This document shows, piece after piece, positions 10,541-21,873 of a stretch of 64,000 nucleotides of DNA. Both the position numbers and the translations under genes were made by a program. A model generated the notes under the pieces. It was given only the letters and a program-made list of their open reading frames with translations. It was not told the DNA's origin and searched no databases. How positions within the stretch are numbered: the stretch's first letter is position 1; each line of letters begins with the position of its first letter. Source of the stretch: Diphasiastrum complanatum (lineage: Eukaryota > Streptophyta > Lycopodiopsida > Lycopodiales > Lycopodiaceae); contig CM055096.1 in assembly GCA_029204225.1 (NCBI GenBank), forward strand, positions 30,452,557-30,516,556, read 5' to 3'.

Positions 10541-11215
10541 AGTAACTAGTAAGCTGTTGAAGTTCATCCGGGGAGAAACCGATCTCATCAACCGAGACAC
10601 AGTAGTGTGTAGGTCTTGTAGTTTTCTGTAGTGAATGAAACAGTTTTGCATGAGTAATTAGTAAGCTGTTGAAGTTCATCCGGGGGGAAACCGATCACAT
10701 CATATAAGACATAGTACTGTTTTGTGTAGGTCTCGTGGTTCCCTGTAGTGAATGAAACAGTTTTGCATCAGTAATTAGTAAGTTGTTGAGTTCATCCGGG
10801 GGGAAACCGATCACATCATATAAGACAGAGTACTGTGTAGGTCTCATGGTTCCATGCAGTGAATGAAACAGTTTTGCATAAGTAATTAGTAAGCTGTTGA
10901 AGTTCATCCAGGGGAAACTGATCACATCATATAAGACAGAGCAATGTGTAGGTCTCATGGTTCCCTGTAGTGAATGAAACAGTTTTGCATAAGTAATTAG
11001 TAAGTCGTTGAAGTTCATCCGGGGGGAAACCGATCATATCATATAATATAAGACACAGTATTGTGTAGGCCTCATGGTTCCCTGTAGCGAATGAAACAAT
11101 TTGGCATAAGTAATTAGTAAGCTGTTGAAGGTCATCCGGGGGGGAACCGATCACATCATATAAGACAGAGTACTGCGTAGGCCTATGCTGACAGAGGTAG
11201 CTATACCTCTTGCAG
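10541..11215. repeat. six-copy tandem repeat, period about 111-117 bp
   Basis: The word AGTAA(C/T)TAGTAAG recurs at about 10541, 10653, 10770, 10881, 10992 and 11109, each time followed by GTTGAAGTTCATCCGG (or a close variant), a GGGGAAACCGATCACATCAT block and GTGAATGAAACAGTTTTGCAT. Units differ from each other by a few percent. The minus-strand frames across it are a consequence of the repeat, since a unit length divisible by 3 keeps a frame open. Confidence 0.9.
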
Positions 11216-11572
11216 GATGGTCGGTCATGTGGTCCCCTGTAGTGAATGGCATAGTTCTGCTGACCATTCACTCTTCTGGTGTCCATTAACTTCTGGAGTT
11301 CAAAATTGTGAACAACAGTTTTTCCACAGTTGTTTTCATCAAGCCATGGAATTGAGGATGCACACCACACAAGCCTATCAAAACGTGCAAAAGTGTGGAC
11401 CTATCATATGCTTTAGGGCCAACGGCTAGCAAACAAATGGCGAAAAGAAGGACATCAAATACACTGTTGAGCAAGATTCTTCTGATGATGAAGAGTACAA
11501 GTCTTCAGTTAGCCAGGAAGAAAGTTCGATCTCTTCCATAACTGGCGAGTGCGACAGACGTACTGAAGCTGT
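11216..11572. other. unassigned sequence between two repeats
   Basis: Degenerate continuation of the preceding repeat up to about 11250, then sequence without an identifiable gene or repeat border. Short frames on both strands have no recognisable motif. Confidence 0.4.
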
Positions 11573-12310
11573 TTGGTTACCGATGGGGATGGTGTAAATG
11601 AAAGCCAGTTAGAGCGGGTTTTTCAATATGTACAGAGTTTGAAAGGCAGTTATGTTGGCTTTATACTGTTTTATGATTTAGGTTTTGGCTTCACTGCCCA
11701 TTTCCTGAACTCAGACACCCAACGAATCAGTATATATCAAGCAATGTTCAGTGCCCTTTCTGGGTGGATATTTTGCCAAGAAGCCTTGCAAGAAAGCAAT
11801 GGCCAAAAAGGTCCGTCCAGGGCATGCAGACGAAAGGAGTGGTTGTGTTGCCTCCACATACTCCCGGATTTTACCACGCCATTAATTGCTCCGTTTTCGA
11901 CTCCACGCCAAACGTTTTTGGTGAGCCTTCAGAGAAAACACCAGCTGGTTTTTGATCAGTGGATCAAAAACCAGTGGGTGCTGTCTCTGGAGGCTCACCA
12001 GAAAAGTTTGACGTGGAGACCAAGACGGAGCAATTGATGATGTGGTAAAATCCGGGAACACGTACTGGCGTCAGAACCACTTCTACCATCTCCATGCACT
12101 GGAAAGACATTTTTGACCATTGCTTTCTTGCAAAGCTTCTTGGCCAAACATCCAAATGAAAGGGTATTGATCATTGCCTGATCTATGTTGCTTCCTTGGG
12201 TGTCTGAGTTCAGGAAATGGGTATTGAAGCCCATAAAACTTCCTTTCAAACTGTGTTCTTATTGCAAAACATGCTTTAACTGACTTTCACTCACACCGTC
12301 CCTGTCACCA
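11573..12310. repeat. long inverted repeat, arms about 350-380 bp, spacer about 10 bp
   Basis: The left arm (about 11573-11955) is repeated as reverse complement at about 11966-12310. The centre is itself palindromic: TTTTTGATCAGTGGATCAAAAA near 11950-11972. Reading outward to inward, both arms encode the same broken peptide, including HFLNSDTQ, ARKQW and GFYH.INCSV, at roughly 75-85% nucleotide identity. Transcription of either strand would give a long imperfect hairpin. Each arm contains frame disruptions, so no protein is called. The peptide family is not one I recognise. Confidence 0.85.
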
Positions 12311-12317
12311 TATTGAA

Positions 12318-12399
12318 TCATACTGAACCATACTGAATTGTGCTAAACCATATTGAATCATGGCTGAAACCAACCATACTGAAAAGATACGACACATGT

Positions 12400-12497
<98 letters not shown>

Positions 12498-12900
12498 TGA
12501 GATCACAACAAACCGAATTGAAATTACAAGGAACCATATTGAATCATACTGAATCATGGTTGAAACCATAATGAACCGTACTGAAGAGATACGACACATG
12601 TTCCCTCTCTGTCACTCTTCATCCCTCTTTCTCTCTCTATCTCTCTCTATCCATCTGATTACAACAAACCTAATTGAAATTACAAGGAACCATATTGAAT
12701 CATGGTTGAAACCATAATGAACCTTACTGAAGAGATACGACACATGTTCCCTCTCTGTCACTCTCCATCTTTGTCTCTCTGTTTGTCTCTCTCTCTCTCT
12801 CTTCATTTGAGATCACAACAAACCGAACTGAAATCACAAGGAACCATACTGAATCATGGGTAAAACCATAATGAACCATACTAAAGCGATAAGACACATG
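12318..12900. repeat. minisatellite of about 150-200 bp units with embedded (CT)n
   Basis: GATACGACACATG recurs at 12386, 12588 and 12734, with a diverged copy at 12888 (GATAAGACACATG). Each unit also has GAACCATA(T/C)TGAATCATGG and a CT-rich block. In the first unit the CT block has expanded to 90 bp of pure CT (12403-12492). Frames of repeated Arg-Glu or Ser-Leu over this tract are artefacts. Confidence 0.95.
12403..12492. repeat. (CT)45 microsatellite
   Basis: Ninety uninterrupted bases of alternating C and T, inside the first unit of the surrounding minisatellite. The flanking units have only short impure CT blocks, so this is a local expansion. Confidence 0.98.
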
Positions 12901-13019
12901 TGAGAAAATATGAATATATACAATCTCGTGCCGCAAGGCAACGAACTGGTCCAGTACAATGAAATTATAACAATAATATGAAACAAAATTATCTAGACAT
13001 TGTTTCCGACTGGTAGTCA

Positions 13020-14650
13020 GAGTCATTTGACTCTGTGTTAGAATGAAATAGGGACTCTCTGTCCGATGACGAGGCTGACGTCGGTGGTGGTGATGCACTG
13101 GCTCTGCGTCTACGTGTGCTCCTCCTGCCCCCGCCTTTGCTTTATCCTCTGCCCCTCACCTCAATTTGACTCTCTCCTGTCCCTCGCCCTCTCCCTCTCC
13201 CTCTGCCACCCCCTTGGCTGCCTCCGATCCTACCACTCCTGCCGCTACCTCTAGGCCGCTCCCTAGCCCATCGTGTCTGCGTGTCTAAGGTCCCAGGTCC
13301 CACACCCTACGAAGGCGCCACGAACTGGGATGATGCCTGGCTTGCAACTGCTTATGATGCCCCGCTCCTGTCTACATACAACGAACCCAAGCCCCCTCTC
13401 GCTCTGCCTCTGGGGCGCCCCCTAGGCCTAATTGGAGGTGAAAATGGCTCTGCTTGTGTCTCTGCATTGGGGTCCACTAGCAATTGCTCCATGTCGAAAT
13501 TCCATGGATCATCTCCCGTAGCTCCCTCCATACCCCCCCACAACCTGCGACAACTCTCTCTCTACTGAGCGCTGGAGCTATGACATGGAGCGGCCATAAC
13601 AACCCCATCATGTCATTGGACGGAGCTGGTCCTCCCTCCGCTGGCACCGATCATGGCTAAAGACAAATATCCCTCTCTCGAACTTCAACAAGTCCCCCTC
13701 GATGATGTTGAGGCGCTCAGCCCCACCTGATGGCAAAATAACAATTCCATGAGTCAGTGTCTATGCAAGCAAGATCGTACAGGCATGAACCATGAAAACC
13801 CTCTAAAGATAAATTGAAAATTGCAGTGTAACACCTGGCCCTCAATAGACTCGGTCTGTGTACTCCAGCCATCCTCTGTGGAGCTCCGGGTACCCTGCTC
13901 GTCTGGTGGTGCGCCACAAGGTGTGCAACATGTAGGCTGCCGCATGGATGGGCCTATGGAAATAGTCCCACCTCTGCTGCTTACAAGATGAAACGGAAAT
14001 ATAGCACAAATACAGGAAAGGAATTGTACCTGGCCTCATCCAAGCGAGATTTGGTCAATGCCTCTTCAATGCGGTCCATGAACACGTATGTGAGACCGAG
14101 AGTGCACTCCTCTCGATCTACGAGGCACAACACACAAAAAACAGGCCTCAACACATCAATCAGCTCTGATGCCCGTGTCTAGAACTCATCTCCGTATACA
14201 GTCGACTGGAAATGAACTGCATCCTCATTACGGCCTTTGAACTCATCGAATATAGTGTTGGCCACCATTCTTCGCAAGTGGTCTCGCACAACTGCTAGAC
14301 ACTCGAGAATCACAAAGTAGTAGCCAAATCGTGTGGGTGTCGGCTTCATGAGGTCCAAGAGCGAGAAGCTGTGAAATAGGGCCAACATGCGCTTCTTCCT
14401 AGTTATGAAGTTGACCACGCACATGGCTTGAGCAATAATCTGCAAGACAAACACCCATCAGAAAATTGTTATGGGCTGAGCAAAGCAAGGAAATGACAAC
14501 AACAAAACTAGCATAAAAGACAGGAAAGAAGGTATGGAAAGGATACCTCATGGATCCATGGAAGTGTGCACATGTCGTGGATCTCTGGGTGACTCTGGGT
14601 GATCCATAGACGAAAACGGTCATTAACGACCACTGTACAATCTAAACAAC
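13020..14650 (-). pseudogene. second hAT-superfamily transposase remnant
   Basis: Minus-strand blocks match the hAT copy at 8353-9747. 14547-14646 encodes FRLWITQSHPEIHDM and LPWIHE. 14030-14439 encodes FITRKKRMLALFHSFS and MKPTPTRFGYYFVILE, then a stop (YGDEF*), then VLRPVFCVLRLVDREE. The block ending at 13976 encodes RWDYFHRPIHAAAYMLHTLW. Farther downstream (13060-13560) lies a low-complexity tail including RPRGRPRGRARGG, like the basic C-terminal tails of such proteins. Splice-like borders occur at 14546/14440 and 14029/13977. The block at 14030-14439 lacks the intron found at the equivalent site of the other copy. Stops and missing exons mark it as dead. The 3' limit is approximate. Confidence 0.65.
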
Positions 14651-15545
14651 TTTCCAATGAAGAGTTGTGGAAGTTTTGAAGCTTTGACAATAGTTTTTGT
14701 TGGAATAAACTGTGCCATTTTGGTAAGCTTGTCAACTACTACTCAAATGGCATCATGACCCTTCCCTGACTTCGGAAGTCCGATCACAAAATCCGTGGAA
14801 ATACTTTCAACCTCTTGCTAGGAATTTCCAACGCATGTAACACAGCTGGTTTGAGTCTTTTTGCTTTTTTAATCTAGCATTGTTCACACTTTTGAACATA
14901 TGCCTCTATAGGACCTTTCATTTTTGGCCAATAAAATTCTCTTTTAACAAGGTCAAGCGTTCTTTGTATAGGATCTGTTGTGACACTCATGCAGGAATAA
15001 GACCCTAGTGTCCACGATATCTGGCACACACACTTTTGTATCTTTTCTTTACGAGACTTCTTGGAATTCTGCTTTCCAAGATTATCTCTCAAAGTAGAGC
15101 TTCTAGCCAGAACTTCTTGCCAAATATGACCGAAAAATTCATCAGTCCGACAAAGGACTTGTAGAGAAAGATACAACTTGGATTGAAACTCAACAAAGCA
15201 TAATTGATTAACCTAACCAATCTGGCTCAAAGCATCAGCGACACAATTCGACATACTTTGGTGGTATTTGATGTCGAAATCGAACTCTTGAATGAGTTCC
15301 GACCAATGGGCCTTATGACCCCTAAGATCCGAGGCTTCACAGATAAACTTTAGAGATTTGTGATCTGTCATAACCACGAATTTAGATCCGTACAAATAAT
15401 GTCTCTAGATCTTTAATGTGTGGATGACAACAAAAAGTTCCTTCTCATAAGTAGAAATCTACTTTGAGCTAGGTCCAATTTCTTGCTTTCAAAAGCCACT
15501 AGTTTACCATCCTGGTAAATTACTGCACCCACTGCATAACCAAAC
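14651..15545 (-). pseudogene. Ty3/gypsy pol fragment (RNase H, zinc-binding and start of integrase)
   Basis: On the minus strand, from 15545 downward: GAVIYQDGKLVAFESKKL (start of RNase H), then MTDHKSLKFICEA and SNCVADALSQIG (end of RNase H), then REFYWPKMKGPIEAYVQKCE (H2C2 zinc-binding region of integrase), then DFVIGLPKSGKG and VDKLTKMAQFIPTK (first strand of the integrase core with its Asp). Several frame changes and stops separate the blocks. It ends at about 14650 where the hAT remnant begins. It is not the gypsy-A family; the residues differ throughout. Confidence 0.75.
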
Positions 15546-16475
15546 CTTTGTTACCATGTGAAAGTTTCATACCTCAAGTACTTCACCAAGTGCCAAGATC
15601 CAATAAATAGAGCTCTAAGTATGAAACAAATTAGATGCAAATATATTAATATGCTACCAAATATCCATGCATTAAGACCTATCTTCCAAGATGATTATGG
15701 ATTTACAAAAGATTGATAATCTGAACTGACATTAAGATAACATCCAACACAAAGAATACACTTTCATCTTGTGGATCAACTCAACTATGGACAAGGAAAA
15801 TCAATTTATTTGATAGGGAGAGAAATATACACAATGTGATAAAAAATCCAAATGCTTGTCTACTAACTCGACACAAATTGAATGGGGTCCACCCTATTTA
15901 CATCATGTGTAGAAATTGGATTAGGTCTCCAAACCCTAATCATAGCATGTATCCAATGTCTAATTGTAGCACTAGATTGTTGCCAATGGTGTGGATGGTT
16001 CATTGGTAACTTGTGTTGCACTTTTGGAGATACCTTGAGGCACAAGTATTGGCTACCTAGCTGGAATTTACATGTGTAAGACCTGAAATATGACACGGAA
16101 TATTTTTTTAAGTTGGCCTCCAATATTCTTCTAAGTTGGTATTTGCATATCTTTCACACCTCTCCACAAATGATTTTCCTAATGGCCAAAATATAAGAAG
16201 CTTGAGTGGGTGGCAAATGATGCCCACTTGGGTTGTTTTGCCAGCAACAAATCGGTGAATTGCTTAACACTGCATCCACATTTTTCTACGAATGAGTTGA
16301 CTATCTACAAAAGAGATTTATGCATAAGAACTTTTTAAGTTGATCACAAGCATTTGACTTTGTAGGTACTCTTTTCATGTCTTGTTTGTGTAGGTATTTT
16401 TATACTCATCTCTTGGACGTATTACAGTTTTCTGTTTCTTTCTAATAAACTGTGTGGTTTGGATGTGGGACTCAG
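15546..16475. other. unassigned; probably intron or upstream flank of the E2F 3' half
   Basis: AT-rich, no supported reading frame. The right part (about 16130-16475), with T-rich stretches running up to a CAG at 16475, looks like intron sequence leading into the first E2F exon. No E2F DNA-binding or dimerisation exon could be found here or to the left. Confidence 0.4.
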
Positions 16476-17817
16476 AATAAGACACTTATTGCAATCAAGG
16501 CACCACATGGTACTGCCCTTGATGTTCCAGATCCTGACGAGGTAAATGTTGCTGTGCAGAATTATGTGGAAATATGACTCAAAGAAAGACGAGTCATGAA
16601 GTGCTTTAAAGCTCTAATATTTCAAAGCAGGAATATAACCGTGGTCTAGAAATAGATGACCTTGCTAATAGTTCTAAGATGCCCTGGGGGTTTTCCTTCA
16701 AGTAACATCAAGATCAAATGTGAACTTTTGGCAAAATGTTGCTTTAAGCATCTAATGTTACAATTTTCAATTCATTAAAGCTGTCTCTAGTAATTCTGAA
16801 GGTCTGCCTTAAGCTGCTTATCTGCTGGGAGCTTTCCAGACTGGAGATAAGTTTCAGCTAATTCTTGGGTTTGCTTTGTTTCTGATTCACACATTTACAG
16901 GGTGTAGATTTTCCTCATAGGCGATATCAGCTTCTTCTTCAAAGTATAATGGGTCCTATTGATTTATATCTAGTCAGGTTTGTGGTAAATAAATGTTTGA
17001 TCTCTTGGATTGGAAACTGCAGAAATTTTTTTGAGTTTTTTTGTGTCTTGATGGAGCTTATCTTGAACGTTTTTTTTTGAAATTCAGATAGTTTTTCTGG
17101 TTAAACTGTTATTCCTTTTAATTGTCATGATGTAGTGGGTTTGAGATAAATCCGCATCACTTGCCATTGGAGGTAGTTCCTATCCTTCAGGAGGCAGGTA
17201 GTTTGGTGGATTTTGACTCTGCTAGTTATGAGATGGCATCTGGAAATGTTGAGCCATCAAGTCCCAGTGATCCATTGAACGGATTAATGAGGATATTGCC
17301 AGCTGAAGTCGTTGTAAGAGAAACTCATTCTCTCCATTCATGCTTACAGTTGTTCGTGGAAAATCCAATGCTGAACTCCCATTATTTTTTTTGGTTGCAG
17401 ACTGATGCTGATTACTGGCTATCATCTGATGCTGATATCGGCATCACAGATATGTGGAGCAGTGACCGTATCCTCATCTGAGTTCTATCATTATGCAACA
17501 TATGCTGATAAGGACGGTAGAAATGATATTATCTGTCATATCATGTTCTCAGTTTGTTTGTTGAGGATGAGAGAATTTCTTTCTTTCTAGCTTGCTGTTT
17601 TTGATGTAGTAGGTAGGGGTTTATGAGTGTTTTCCTTTTCTTGGTGTGAAATAATCATGATTGGTTATGATGGGATCCTTGATATTCCATAGTATCTGCT
17701 TCTATGTGGGATGAAATGCTGAAGTCGAATGCCTCCGAATTACAAATTGCAGTAGAGGGCTCACCTCATCAGACACAGCCTCCAATAGAATTTGTTCAAG
17801 TAGCTCCACTGAGCTAA
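16476..17817 (+). CDS. E2F: E2F-family transcription factor, C-terminal half (5' exons not in view)
   Basis: Five exons: 16476-16541, 16901-16977, 17136-17313, 17401-17467 and 17693-17817 (TAA at 17815). All introns have GT...AG borders and the exons add up to 513 bases, 170 codons plus stop, in one frame. The first two encode IKAPHGTALDVPDPDE and FPHRRYQLLLQSIMGPIDLYLV, the coiled-coil/marked-box region used for pairing and bending DNA. Exon 4 encodes DYWLSSDADIGITDMW, the conserved retinoblastoma-binding motif of plant E2Fs. E2F proteins bind promoters of S-phase genes with a DP partner in the nucleus. The winged-helix DNA-binding part is absent from the window, so either it lies upstream beyond transposon-filled introns or this is a truncated copy. 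The open frame over all five exons favours a real or recently lost gene. Confidence 0.85.
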
Positions 17818-19048
17818 TATTAGCAGTATTTCATTTTCTGGCTGTCATGCAGTTGTCTGTGGGGATGTATTGTGTTCATTTCAATTCTTCCCTGTTTTAG
17901 ACAGGGTTATGTAACATGTATAGTAGACTGGAAGCCTGCCATGTCAACAAAACATATTAGATATGGCAGTAAATTGGTTGTCGTACTCTAGAAATCACTT
18001 ATTTACATTTTTAGGCTCTATTGCTGGGGCTATTTTGTAAGGTTCTTTGCAGTCGTCAGTAACTGCTGATAAGTTGCTGCCAGCTGGTTTGATAGCACAT
18101 GGAGTGCAACAAGTGCCTCCTGCCCTTGAATATTGGGTTTGAGACAGTTGAGAGAGCTACTTATACAGCTGACAATCAATCTTTTTGTGAATCTTTCACT
18201 AAAAAGCGCAGTTACTATTGCCAAGCATAAGGCCTGAACAAAAACACTTCTAGAAGCTCTATATTGTTTGAGGCATCAATACAGGCTTGCTCTTGGAATA
18301 TGATTATTATTGTATATTGGTGACTGGTCTCGATTTTTTTAAGTGATTGGATATTTTGTCATTTTTGGGTATAAGAACATCGGTAGAATGTATGGAACAT
18401 CGGTAGAATGTATGGTACATCAAAATTCCAGGAGGAAGTAGCCACTCGGATAATTTGCTTGTGCTAGCTACAAACTCAGATAAAATCCACATCTGGTTGT
18501 CTTCTATCAATTTCATGCCGATGACAATTCTAAAATGCTAGAAGGTACTTTAGCTGCAGCCAAATCAGTCATGAAATGATAAAGTACTGAATAGTTCATG
18601 TGTACCTTGTGCTTGTGCGCCGGTTCTGGATTGTGGTTTTGGACATCGAGTTATATCTTGTGTTTTGAGATATTTTTATCACTACTTTTGTTGGGGTCTC
18701 ACTTGTTTGATAGCTTTATCAAGTCTATTGTTTTGATTGTATTACATTTCAATGCTCCATAGATGTCCATGCCAACAAAGCATGCACTTATAAGGTGTAC
18801 TTGTTAACACACACAAATGTGCTTGGCCCTCTGTATTTAGCTTTGCTTGCTGACTCTGAATGTTACTAGAGTTAGCAATTGCAATATTATCATGTCTCGC
18901 ATGTAATTGGCCCATAAGCTTACTAATTGCAATGCTCAATATAGCCATGGAGCTAACATAGAATATAATTAGTCAGTAGGATAGTCAAATAAAATGGCTT
19001 GACCAACTATGTTATATTTGAGAATATTGGGATTTGGAGGTGGTTAAG
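17818..19048. other. E2F 3' flank and unassigned sequence
   Basis: The first 150 bases or so after the stop are T-rich and could be 3' untranslated sequence. The rest holds no gene I can support. A small direct duplication of CATCGGTAGAATGTATGG lies at about 18379-18415. The D LTR starts at 19049. Confidence 0.4.
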
Positions 19049-20813
19049 TGTAGCGCATCCCAAAGGGAGCCGAGATCCACGACTTAGCTTTTCAGCTTTC
19101 AACTCTTGCCGTCCAAACCCATTTGACATACAAGCAGCCAACTTGCCAACAACGATCAGACTTAACCAACTTGAAGTTCGAAAACTAACATTGAGATCCA
19201 ACCTGGTGCCATGCCAGATCGGGGGTCCCGATGTGGGTGACTTCCCTCCAAGCAAGTCGCCTGACATACATCAAACTTAACTAACTCGAAGCTTCGTTAC
19301 AAACGAGTAACATCCATTCCAAACAAGTAGTTTGACTTACGTCAGACTTAACCAACTCAAAGCTTCGTCACGATTATTGGAAGCCAACCTACCGCCACAC
19401 CAGACTGGACAGCCATAAACATGTAACTTTCACCCAAGCAAGCCATCTAACTCAGCCGACAGGTTAGAGCTCGAGTTTCTCAACAGCTTAACTCATTCAC
19501 GTTCATGCAAGGAACATTCAAAACCACAAGCCGCGACAGATATGAAGACAACTAGTTCTTGAACCAAATGAGACAACCAGTGCTTTTACCGAATACTGAA
19601 ACCCAGAAGGTAATCAGAGTCAGTTTGAGAAAAATCTCACTTTATTAATAGATTTGAGAAAGTTATATTGCAAGTGTGTGACTTACCCTAGTCTTCGGGG
19701 TGCTAGCATGCCAAGGCGGGCACTAGGACAATAATCCAACAAGGGAAGCTGAGACTTGGTTGCAGCTCGCCCTGAGTCGCAACCCGCATTTCCCTATAGT
19801 TTTGGTGGGATTCGCCACCCCGTGCTCTGCTGAAGCTGGTAAAGCACGTTTTCTCTTTCTAGTATTTTCTCTCTCTAGAATTTATTGATCCTTAGGCTTC
19901 CTTCAATCATGCCTAGATTGTGTGAGATGATTGCACATCGATCCAAGCTCTCCGGACTTCGCTAGCAAAGTTTTTCAGCCATAGGAACTTGATGCCGGCT
20001 GGATTATGGTCACAGTGGCGTCGGGAGCAGCAGTGGCGCTGCTGGCGCCGAGGACAATGCTGGCGCCCGTGGCGTCGAAAGTAAAGCTTGTAAAGGTAGC
20101 TTTACAACATCCACCCCACCTTTATAAAATCTAATGTTCTCATCAGATGTCAGGTTAAAGTAAATGTGTCTCCCAATTACAATTAACTATACATTTAAGC
20201 TACTTGGCACAATACTCAATTTACTAGCCACTTTTTATCAACATTGTAGCTGGCACACCACAAGTTGGAGGCTCAGCTCTTTATATTGAAAAATTACATA
20301 ACTTGAAAATATCACTTTGTCTAGGAAAAGCGTAGATTTTATATCGCTTACGTAAAATCCAAGAACCTTATTAACTGGTGGCAGTTTGAAATGTTCGCCT
20401 TTGTCTCTTCTGACTTTTGACTTTGGAACTCCTTTAACCTCCTGATTTATCCTTGATGCACTTTGTGTTGCGCTCTCTGGGCTCCAGATTTGATCAGTTG
20501 TTCCACACAGGTATAAGGGCTCCTTGAGCCAAAAGATTCATTGTTGATTGCCCACTCTGTGCCTTGTTGCGTTTGCATCTTGATTTCTCTTCTTGTCCCA
20601 GCCTGATCTTGATACTTTTCCTTTTGGCTCTTTAAGGTAGGCAAAAGATTGAGTACTCCGCAATGTATCTCTCACTTAGCTTGAAGTAGTTGTCTTTGAA
20701 TCAACCCAAATGTAACCATTGACCTTGCGGAGAGCCAAGGGGTCGCACCAGTTTGATCCGCATACGAACTATCTCTTCGCGTTTGTTTGAAGCACCATGT
20801 CCGTCGCGCAAAA
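19049..20813 (-). mobile_element. truncated family D element (LTR plus part of internal region)
   Basis: A D LTR (19049-20109, 1061 bp, with several internal deletions and more substitutions than the other copies), then polypurine tract and internal sequence matching 4581-5285. At about 20813 it switches, right after GTCCGTCGCGCAAAA, to the LTR of gypsy element G. The match to other D copies is visibly lower than among those copies, so this is an older insertion. No protein-coding capacity. Confidence 0.8.
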
Positions 20814-21336
20814 GAAAAATGTGCTTTACCAGAAAGCACTATATTCCAGGACAGAGGGGGCACGCCAAATCACACCAGAACTATAGGAGGAGTCCGGCAG
20901 ACAGAAACTTGGGCAGTTCAACCAACGCCAAAAATCTAGTCACCAAGTCTCAGCTCCCTCTACCAACGCGAGTCAGGCACTATGCCCAACACGTGTTGGT
21001 GGCCCCGAGACCAGTCAGTCTATGTATGAATGTAACCTCTTTCAAATTCAATAAAGTTGATCCTTGGGGACGATTACTATTTTGGTTTCACTTCCGGAAT
21101 TGGTCCAAGTGGAAGGACCCTTTAGTACAACCTTTTTGCGTTGCCGATGCCTAAGGGTCCACGCCATCGACGTGTGGCTCGCCGCTATGCCATTTGGTCA
21201 GTTTGGCGACCACTATGCCTTGTGTTTCATGTGTGGTTTGTCTTTGCCTTTGGTTACCTTTTGGGGATGGATTCTAAGTAGCGCGTGTTGGGGAAACTGC
21301 TCAAGTCCCAGCGCCCTTTGAGACGCCGACACAACA
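20814..21336 (+). repeat. gypsy G 5' LTR, 5'-truncated
   Basis: Matches the last part of the 920-bp LTR at 27775-28694, starting at GTGCTTTACCAGAAAGCAC and ending ...GCCGACACAACA. The first several hundred bases are missing at the join with the D fragment. It contains an AATAAAGTTGATCC block (about 21050) similar in position to the AATAAAGT of D LTRs. Confidence 0.8.
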
Positions 21337-21338
21337 TG

Positions 21339-21351
21339 TGGTATCAGAGCC
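21339..21351 (+). promoter_or_regulatory. primer-binding site of gypsy G
   Basis: TGGTATCAGAGCC two bases after the LTR end, complementary to the 3' end of initiator Met tRNA as in most plant LTR elements. Confidence 0.85.
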
Positions 21352-21873
21352 AACTAGCCGGTCAGCTATGCAAGTCTCACAAGGATGGCCACTTTTTGGG
21401 ATTTGTCAGGACAACCGTTTTGCACGGTGCTGCTCACAGTGTAAGCACGCCTGCGTCCACGGTCGGGGTGGTCGGCAAAACGGGGGACTTGATGAGGCAA
21501 GGTGCTGCCCTTGAGGTGTAAGCATAGTCAGTTCCTACGGTTTGGGCCTGGCGCCGTCTGCATGTAGGACAGATGAGACAAGGTGCTGTCATTAGGTTGG
21601 TGAAAGCACGGTCTGTGCCTTGTGGGGTGCAGGGCGACATATTTGAACTGTACAGGTTAACCATTGATACAGAGATGCTGCTTGAATTCGGGTGTAAAGC
21701 ACGGGTGGTTAGCTACCGGTGCAGGATAGCTGCTAATTGTTTAGCTATAAGGGCTATTGACCAGAGTTGGTGGGGCGTGTTGCTTAATGGTGAAAGCATA
21801 GATGGTTGGTTGAATGTTTCCCCGTGGGCTAATTCTGTGATAGATTTGCGTGGGCGTGGCTAGGCAAAGGTCC
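21352..21873 (+). mobile_element. gypsy G leader, first part
   Basis: Untranslated leader of G, closely similar in reverse complement to D internal sequence at 6560-7140. Interrupted by copia F, whose 5-bp target duplication GGTCC is 21869-21873 on this side and 27445-27449 on the other; the leader resumes at 27450. Confidence 0.75.

Noticed and set aside
10541..11215. CRISPR-like array
   Set aside because: Units are contiguous without unique spacers, and the genome is eukaryotic.
10259..11370. Minus-strand frames with repeated NFNSLLITYAKLFHSL-like peptide
   Set aside because: By-product of the 112-bp tandem repeat, whose unit length often keeps a frame open.
12305..12599. Open frames of repeated Arg-Glu or Ser-Leu on both strands
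   Set aside because: They are read from the (CT)45 tract and have no non-repetitive domain.
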